Shown here: in pieces, positions 1-4,426 of the stretch | Layout of the letters: every line of letters begins with the position of its first letter | Position numbering within the stretch: position 1 is the first letter of the stretch | Assembly (NCBI GenBank): GCA_009908925.1 | Contig: JAAAOH010000255.1 | Span: 1-6,611, forward strand | Direction: 5' to 3' | DNA from: Spirochaetota bacterium | Lineage (GTDB): Bacteria; Spirochaetota; Spirochaetia; DSM-27196; PWMO01 | Length of the DNA stretch: 6,611 nucleotides | The notes under the pieces: generated by a model | Database searches by the model: none | What the model was told of the DNA's origin: nothing | Seen by the model: only the letters and a program-made list of their open reading frames with translations | Program-made: the position numbers and the translations under genes

Positions 1-1062
1 GACGCGAATGAAGGTCGGCTCAACGCGATTCACCGCACGATAATACTCGTCGAGACTCACGTCGGCGAGCTCCTCGGGAAACTGCCGCTGCAGATGCGGG
101 TAGAAGTAGCGCCAGAACGGGAGACTCCGGCCGATGAAGTTCTCCCAGAGGCGTGACTGCGACTCGTGGATACCCATCGACGCACCCTCGCCGAGGATGG
201 TGTCCTTGATGGACTTCGGAAAGCCGAGCTCGTAGAGCGCATGCCCGCCCTCGTGGATGGTCCCGAAAATGCTCGAGTTCAGAAGCTCCTCGTTGTAGCG
301 GGTGGTCACGCGCACGTCATCACGGCCGAGCTTGTCGGTGAAGGGATGCGCCGAGACATCGAGGCGGCCGCGGGAGAACTCATAGCCCATGTGATCGAGG
401 ACGAAGCGCCCGAACGCCTCCTGCCCGGCACGGGGGAATCGCCGCCCGTCGAGCGGGTTCTTTCCCTGCTTCGTCGAGGCGATCTCTTTGACCAGGGGCA
501 CGAGGGAGTCGCGAAGATCGTCGAACACCTCCGTGACGAAGCCCGTAGTGGCCCAGGGCTCGAACTCGTCGAGGAGCGCGTCGTAGGGATGCTCCTCATA
601 GCCGAGGAGCTCCGCCGACTCGATCCGCAGCTCCACAAGTCGCTTCAGATGCGGCGCAAAGACATCGAAATCATCGTTGGCCCGGGCGCTCTGCCAGATG
701 GACTGGGCGCGACTCGCGGTCATGGCAATATCGGTGACGAGCCTGGCCGGCAGCTTCGTGTGGCGCTTGAACTGGCGGTGCAGCTGCCGCAGAAAGGCCC
801 GATCGAGGGACGCAAGCGTATTTGCCCCGCCGGGGTTTTCGTCACCTGCGCCGGCCTCGCTCAGCAGCTCGTCGATCTCACTCGAAATCATCCGCTCGTG
901 GATGATGCCTTCGAGGGCGGAGATCTGCTCAGCACGCTCTTCCACGGCGGACTCGGGCATCTGCGTCTCCTGGTCCCAGTTGAGCACGGACTGGGCGTGG
1001 GCGAGCACGCGAATCTCCCGGTCGAGCTCCTTCAGGCGTTCTACGGCCGATTGGGGGTCCAT
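1..1062 (-). CDS. M32 family metallocarboxypeptidase (carboxypeptidase Taq type), 3' end outside window
   Basis: Cytoplasmic zinc carboxypeptidase that removes C-terminal residues from peptides, probably in peptide turnover. The frame is open from ATG at 1062 to the window edge, giving 354 residues; the family is about 500 long, so roughly the last 145 are missing. All M32 signatures reachable here are present: D249-V-R-V-T253 (DxRxT motif), H270-E-G-G-H274 (HExxH zinc and catalytic motif) and H299-E-S-Q302, whose E300 should be the third zinc ligand. Spacing matches the Pyrococcus furiosus enzyme almost residue for residue. The fragment ends in the conserved segment NRVEPTFIRV. The ATG is the first possible start: the in-frame codon eight positions upstream is the TGA that ends the kinase gene. 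It is the third gene of the thrS operon, 24 bases after the kinase. No key residue is missing in the visible part. Family assignment is very secure; substrate preference is unknown. Confidence 0.95.
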   Translation of the reverse strand, partial: MDPQSAVERLKELDREIRVLAHAQSVLNWDQETQMPESAVEERAEQISALEGIIHERMISSEIDELLSEAGAGDENPGGANTLASLDRAFLRQLHRQFKRHTKLPARLVTDIAMTASRAQSIWQSARANDDFDVFAPHLKRLVELRIESAELLGYEEHPYDALLDEFEPWATTGFVTEVFDDLRDSLVPLVKEIASTKQGKNPLDGRRFPRAGQEAFGRFVLDHMGYEFSRGRLDVSAHPFTDKLGRDDVRVTTRYNEELLNSSIFGTIHEGGHALYELGFPKSIKDTILGEGASMGIHESQSRLWENFIGRSLPFWRYFYPHLQRQFPEELADVSLDEYYRAVNRVEPTFIRV

Positions 1063-1063
1063 T

Positions 1064-1079
1064 CTCCTTCTGTCTCCTT
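1064..1079 (-). promoter_or_regulatory. Tandem Shine-Dalgarno sequences of the carboxypeptidase gene
   Basis: Two identical AAGGAG hexamers (minus strand) precede the ATG at 1062. One lies at 1069-1064, only one base from the start codon; the other lies at 1079-1074, eleven bases away. Neither has the usual 5-9 base spacing, but no other start codon fits them before the family-conserved N-terminus begins. The upstream copy is the more plausible ribosome contact. The whole stretch sits in the 24-base gap after the kinase stop. Confidence 0.6.
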
Positions 1080-1086
1080 GTAGTTG

Positions 1087-2442
1087 TCAGTAGGTATATA
1101 CGCTGCCACCGAGGAACTCCCGCAGGAGCGAATCGCCGGGAAGCAGATCTTCACCGTCGACATCGGGCAGCATGGAAAAGAGCTCCATCACCCGCGTGCC
1201 GCGGTCGAGAGCATCGCTCTTCTCCAGATCGCCTTCGAGCTCACCCACGAGGTCGGGAAGCACCGTGCCGAGTCGCCGCTTCATCAGCGGGAGCTCGGAG
1301 GGCATGAAGCTGTTCACGATGACGTCCGCCGTCTGAAGGCGCGCAATGATGTAGCGGAGCTCCGAGCGCCGCACGAGGTACCAGTGGCGGAGGGTCTGTC
1401 GCGGGACGTAGTTTCGAAACTGCATGTCACGCACCATCCGGCGGAGCATCCTTACGTCCGCCCATCGGATGAAGCGACCGTTATCGTCTTTTACCTGGGC
1501 AAGGGTTTCTATGTAGAGCTTGAACTTCTGCTCCACCGGAACCGACTCGGTCATCGGCTCGAAGAAGCCGTGGAGGCTGTCGATGAGGATGATGTCGTCG
1601 GGGCCGAGGCTCACCGTCTCCGATACGCCCTCTCGCTTGCCGGTCTTGAAGTTGTAGAAGGGGATGTCGACGCTCTTCCCGGCGAGCATGTCGCTGAGGT
1701 GCTCGTTGAGGAGCTCCATGTCGAGCGCCTGAGGCGTCTCGAAGTCATAGTCACCGGAAGGGTCCTGCGGATGTGTCTCGAGGTCAAAAAAGTAGTGGTC
1801 CACGTTGATGGGAACGAAGCGTTTCCCTTCGGCCGAAAGCTGTTCGGAGAGCTTGATGGTGGTCGTCGTTTTCCCCGAGGAGGAGGGGCCGGAGACGATG
1901 ACCACGCGCACGTCGTCTAACCGGGAAGCGAGGGTGCGCTGGGCATTCGTGATCTCCCCGCGGTAGAAGGCTTCGGAGTGCTCGATGAGGTGCGGGAAGC
2001 GCCCCTGCTCGACGTAGTTTCGGATGCGCTCGAGGCTGTAGCAGTCGGTGTCCACCGCCCAGGATAGGGTCTCCCAGAGCTTCTTGTAAGGTATGTTGTC
2101 CTTGGAGTAGGTCAGACTCTCACGGCCCTGCCGCTTCAGCGCATGCTCGTAGCGGTAGACGATGTAGGCCTTGGCGGTGCGGGCGTGTCCCTCCTCGATG
2201 AGGACCTTTTCGACGGTGTCCTGCACCTCCTCTACCGTCGGGTAGGAATCCACCTCGGGACGATCCGGATCGCCGGGGACTCGTCGGGACTCGAGAAGCT
2301 CCAACACCTGGTCGGCGATGCCCTCGGCCACCTCACGATCGCGGCCCCCGACGGCAACAGCCGCCTGAAGGACCGCGAATGTGATCTTTTCCTTGTTAAA
2401 CGGGACGACCCGACCGTCTCGTTTGACGATTTTGTCTATCAT
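1087..2442 (-). CDS. ATP-cone / uridine kinase-like (PRK/Udk family) nucleoside kinase
   Basis: A 451-residue two-domain protein. Residues 4-101 form a complete ATP-cone, the adenine-nucleotide-binding module of ribonucleotide reductases and NrdR: IVKRDGRVVPFNKEKI near the start and the helix pair ending in KAYIVYRYEHAL. Residues 178-400 are a P-loop kinase of the uridine kinase/phosphoribulokinase family: Walker A GPSSSGKT at 185-192, VDHYF with D215 as the likely catalytic base, YDFETPQALD at 232-241, PFYNFKTGKR at 261-270, a Walker B-like IILIDSLHGF at 284-293, and an Arg-rich lid segment around 329-361. Predicted role: ATP- or GTP-dependent phosphorylation of uridine/cytidine or a related nucleoside in the cytoplasm, possibly tuned by ATP/dATP through the cone; substrate and regulation are inferred. 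Residues 102-175 are a helical linker I cannot assign. The start is fixed by the conserved cone N-terminus. It follows thrS by 10 bases with only a weak GAG upstream, suggesting translational coupling. Confidence 0.88.
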   Translation of the reverse strand: MIDKIVKRDGRVVPFNKEKITFAVLQAAVAVGGRDREVAEGIADQVLELLESRRVPGDPDRPEVDSYPTVEEVQDTVEKVLIEEGHARTAKAYIVYRYEHALKRQGRESLTYSKDNIPYKKLWETLSWAVDTDCYSLERIRNYVEQGRFPHLIEHSEAFYRGEITNAQRTLASRLDDVRVVIVSGPSSSGKTTTTIKLSEQLSAEGKRFVPINVDHYFFDLETHPQDPSGDYDFETPQALDMELLNEHLSDMLAGKSVDIPFYNFKTGKREGVSETVSLGPDDIILIDSLHGFFEPMTESVPVEQKFKLYIETLAQVKDDNGRFIRWADVRMLRRMVRDMQFRNYVPRQTLRHWYLVRRSELRYIIARLQTADVIVNSFMPSELPLMKRRLGTVLPDLVGELEGDLEKSDALDRGTRVMELFSMLPDVDGEDLLPGDSLLREFLGGSVYTY

Positions 2443-2452
2443 CAGCTCAAGA

Positions 2453-4222
2453 TCAGATGAGTTCCTTGTTCTCTACCTTTTCGGCAAGCATGCGCGCGAA
2501 TTCCTCACGCGGAATGCCGTTTTTCTTCTCTCCCGAGCGGGTGCGAAGCGAGACCTGCCCGTTTTCGGCCTCCTGCTCACCGACAATGAGCATGTAGGGG
2601 ATCTTCTCGGTCTGTGCGTCGCGGATCTTGGCGTTCATCCGGTCGTTGGAGAGCTCAGCCTCCACGCGGTAGCCGTGCTTCGAGAGCTCCGCCGCCACAT
2701 CTGCCGCGTAGTCATTGAACGCCGGCGCCACGGGGATTACCCGCGCCTGCAGGGGCGAGAGCCATACGGGGAAGGCGCCGCCGTAGTGCTCGATGAGCAC
2801 GCCGAAAAATCGCTCCATGGAACCGAGCAGGGCCCGGTGCACCATGTAGGGCCGCTTTTCCTTCCCGTCGTGGTCGACGAAGGTCATATCGAAGCGATCG
2901 GGCAGGTTGAAGTCGAACTGTATGGTGGTCATCTGCCACTCGCGCCCGAGCGCGTCCTTCACCTTGAGGTCGATCTTCGGACCGTAGAAGGCGCCGCCGC
3001 CCTCGTCCATCTCGTAATCGAGCCCTTCGGCGTCGATGGCCTTCTTGAGAGAGGCGGTCGCCTGCTCCCAGCGTTCCTCATCACCTACCGCTTTTTCCGG
3101 GCGGGTGGCCAGATAGGCCTTGATGTCGGAAAAGCCGAAATCGTCCCAGACTCCGAGGCTGAAGCGGAGCACGGTGAGGATCTCGTCTTCGATCTGATCC
3201 GGGGTGCAGAAAATGTGCGCATCGTCCTGCGTGAACCCGCGCACGCGAAGCAGCCCGTGAAGCACGCCGGAGCGCTCGTAGCGGTAGACCGTACCGAGCT
3301 CGCCCCACCGCAGCGGCAGATCGCGATAGGAGCGCATCTGCGTCTTGTAGATCATGATGTGGAACGGACAGTTCATGGGCTTCGCGTAGTAGTCGGCGTT
3401 GTCCAGCTCCATCGGGGCGTACATGTTTTCCTTGTAGAAGTCCAGGTGTCCGGAGGTCTCCCACAGCCAGCTCTTCCCCACATGGGGGGTGTAGAGCAGG
3501 TCGTAGCCGTTCTCCAGGTGCATGTCCCGCCAGTAGTCCTCTACGGCGAGGCGCATGCGGGCGCCCTTGGGATGCCAGTAGATAAGGCCCGGCCCGGCCT
3601 CTTCGTGAGTGGAGAAGAGGTCGAGCTCCTTTCCGAGTTTTCGATGGTCGCGCTTCTCTATTTCCTTGAGATGCTCGAGATGCGCTTTCAGCTCCTTCGG
3701 GCTCTCCCAGGCGGTCCCGTAGATTCGCTGCAGCATGGGACGCTTCTCGTCGCCTCGCCAGTAGGCACCGGCTATGGAGAGCAGCTTGAAGGCCTTCGAG
3801 TTGAGCCTCTTCGTATTGTCGATGTGGGGTCCCTTGCAGAGGTCGGTGAACTCGTCGTGAGTATAGACGGAGATCACCGTCCCTTCGGGGAACTCCCTGA
3901 TGAGCTCGAGCTTGTAGGGCTGATCGGCAAACATCTCGAGAGCTTCCTCGCGCGTAACCTCGAGACGCCGAAACTCGTGATCCTCGTTCATGATCTGCTG
4001 CATGTAGCCTTCGATCTCCTCGAGATCCTCCGGCGCGAGGTTTCGGGGAAGGTCGAAGTCATAGTAAAAGCCGTTGTCGATTGCCGGTCCGATCGCAAAC
4101 TTCGCGTTCGGAAATTTCCTGAGCACCGCGTCCGCCATCACGTGCGCGGTGGAGTGTCGGATCCGGTGGAGACGTTCCTCGTACGACAACTTCGTCTGTT
4201 CGGCTTGTTTCGTATCCGACAT
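2453..4222 (-). CDS. thrS: Threonyl-tRNA synthetase, short form lacking the TGS domain
   Basis: Class II aminoacyl-tRNA synthetase joining threonine to tRNA-Thr; 589 residues against 642 in E. coli. The N-terminal TGS domain is absent and the protein begins almost directly with the editing (SAD) domain: H23-S-T-A-H27 and C129-K-G-P-H133 are the expected HxxxH and CxxxH sites for hydrolysing Ser-tRNA-Thr. The catalytic core (about 200-485) has the zinc ligands C285 (MNCPFH), H336 (DDAHIF) and H462 (VHRALLGSMERF), spaced 51 and 126 residues exactly as in E. coli (C334, H385, H511). Motif 2 is around 312-340 with RYERSGVLHG, and motif 3 is at 462-472. The C-terminal anticodon-binding domain spans about 488-589. 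The start is fixed by GAGGAG six bases upstream and by an in-frame TAA two codons before the ATG, so no upstream extension is possible. First gene of an operon with the kinase and carboxypeptidase; its own promoter and leader hairpin lie upstream. Confidence 0.98.
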   Translation of the reverse strand: MSDTKQAEQTKLSYEERLHRIRHSTAHVMADAVLRKFPNAKFAIGPAIDNGFYYDFDLPRNLAPEDLEEIEGYMQQIMNEDHEFRRLEVTREEALEMFADQPYKLELIREFPEGTVISVYTHDEFTDLCKGPHIDNTKRLNSKAFKLLSIAGAYWRGDEKRPMLQRIYGTAWESPKELKAHLEHLKEIEKRDHRKLGKELDLFSTHEEAGPGLIYWHPKGARMRLAVEDYWRDMHLENGYDLLYTPHVGKSWLWETSGHLDFYKENMYAPMELDNADYYAKPMNCPFHIMIYKTQMRSYRDLPLRWGELGTVYRYERSGVLHGLLRVRGFTQDDAHIFCTPDQIEDEILTVLRFSLGVWDDFGFSDIKAYLATRPEKAVGDEERWEQATASLKKAIDAEGLDYEMDEGGGAFYGPKIDLKVKDALGREWQMTTIQFDFNLPDRFDMTFVDHDGKEKRPYMVHRALLGSMERFFGVLIEHYGGAFPVWLSPLQARVIPVAPAFNDYAADVAAELSKHGYRVEAELSNDRMNAKIRDAQTEKIPYMLIVGEQEAENGQVSLRTRSGEKKNGIPREEFARMLAEKVENKELI

Positions 4223-4228
4223 GTATTA

Positions 4229-4234
4229 CTCCTC
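4229..4234 (-). promoter_or_regulatory. thrS ribosome binding site
   Basis: GAGGAG on the minus strand, six bases before the thrS ATG (4222-4220). The in-frame stop TAA at 4228-4226 lies between it and the start codon. Together these decide the start and show that the missing TGS domain is real, not a mis-called start. Confidence 0.85.
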
Positions 4235-4241
4235 TGAGGCG

Positions 4242-4273
4242 ATACGACGTGAATGTGGATTCAGCGGTCGTAT
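4242..4273 (-). promoter_or_regulatory. Two-step hairpin in the thrS leader
   Basis: On the transcribed strand ATACGAC (4273-4267) pairs perfectly with GTCGTAT (4248-4242). Nested inside, TGAAT (4263-4259) pairs with ATTCA (4254-4250) around a CCAC tetraloop, with a one-against-three base internal loop between the stems. The hairpin ends seven bases before the Shine-Dalgarno sequence and starts at or next to the predicted transcription start. It has no U-tract, so it is not a standard terminator. It could be a translational operator (E. coli ThrRS represses its own mRNA through leader stem-loops) or a 5'-end stabilising hairpin. Structure is seen; function is inference. Confidence 0.5.
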
Positions 4274-4277
4274 GGTC

Positions 4278-4306
4278 ATGATCGTGAATTCGCTCCACGG
4301 TGTCAA
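4278..4306 (-). promoter_or_regulatory. Sigma-70-type promoter of the thrS operon
   Basis: Minus strand: a perfect -35 box TTGACA at 4306-4301, a 17-base spacer, then GATCAT at 4283-4278, matching four of six TATAAT positions including the final T. The predicted start is an A at 4273 or 4271, giving a leader of about 50 bases before the thrS ATG. The -10 region sits inside an imperfect 12-base dyad, TCACGATCATGA (4287-4276), which could be an operator. It lies in the only gap before thrS large enough to hold a promoter. Confidence 0.55.
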
Positions 4307-4331
4307 CTCGGAACGATTCGCGGCAGTCGTG

Positions 4332-4426
4332 GCGCCCGCACCCCTCGACCCGCGGCGGCGCCCCTCGACCCGCGCCCGCACCCCTCGACCCGCGGCGGCG
4401 CCGTCACCCCCGTCGCGGCGCCGTCA
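4332..4426 (-). repeat. 20-bp tandem array overlapping the glgX 3' end
   Basis: Plus-strand units of 20 bp at 4341-4360, 4361-4380 and 4381-4400 all begin with the 14-base core CCCCTCGACCCGCG; the last six bases alternate GCGGCG, CCCGCA, GCGGCG. Because of the alternation, a 31-bp block (4332-4362) recurs exactly 40 bp later (4372-4402). A degenerate fourth unit (4401-4420) keeps the period: GCGGCGCCGTCA occurs at 4395-4406 and again at 4415-4426. The array therefore runs from the intergenic gap into the last codons of glgX and includes its stop. GGCGCC palindromes recur at 4331, 4357, 4397 and 4417, so strong GC hairpins are possible after glgX, but no T-run follows, so I do not call a terminator. 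Confidence 0.85.

Noticed and set aside
166..1083. 305-codon plus-strand open frame opposite the carboxypeptidase
   Set aside because: The minus strand carries a continuous M32 protein with all motifs, so this is a shadow.
1084..1920. 278-codon plus-strand open frame opposite the kinase
   Set aside because: Antisense shadow of a conserved kinase; composition and lack of motifs argue against coding.
2381..4237. 618-codon open frame on the plus strand opposite thrS
   Set aside because: It mirrors a ThrRS with every catalytic residue intact; its translation has no recognisable domain. Long antisense frames are expected in GC-rich genes.
4059..4298. 79-codon minus-strand frame starting between the thrS promoter and its ATG, possible leader peptide
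   Set aside because: It runs deep into thrS in another frame, starts at a GTG upstream of the predicted transcript start, and has no threonine-rich attenuator pattern.
4332..4426. CRISPR array or rho-independent terminator
   Set aside because: Units are contiguous 20-mers without unique spacers, and the GC-rich palindromes are not followed by a T-run on the transcribed strand.
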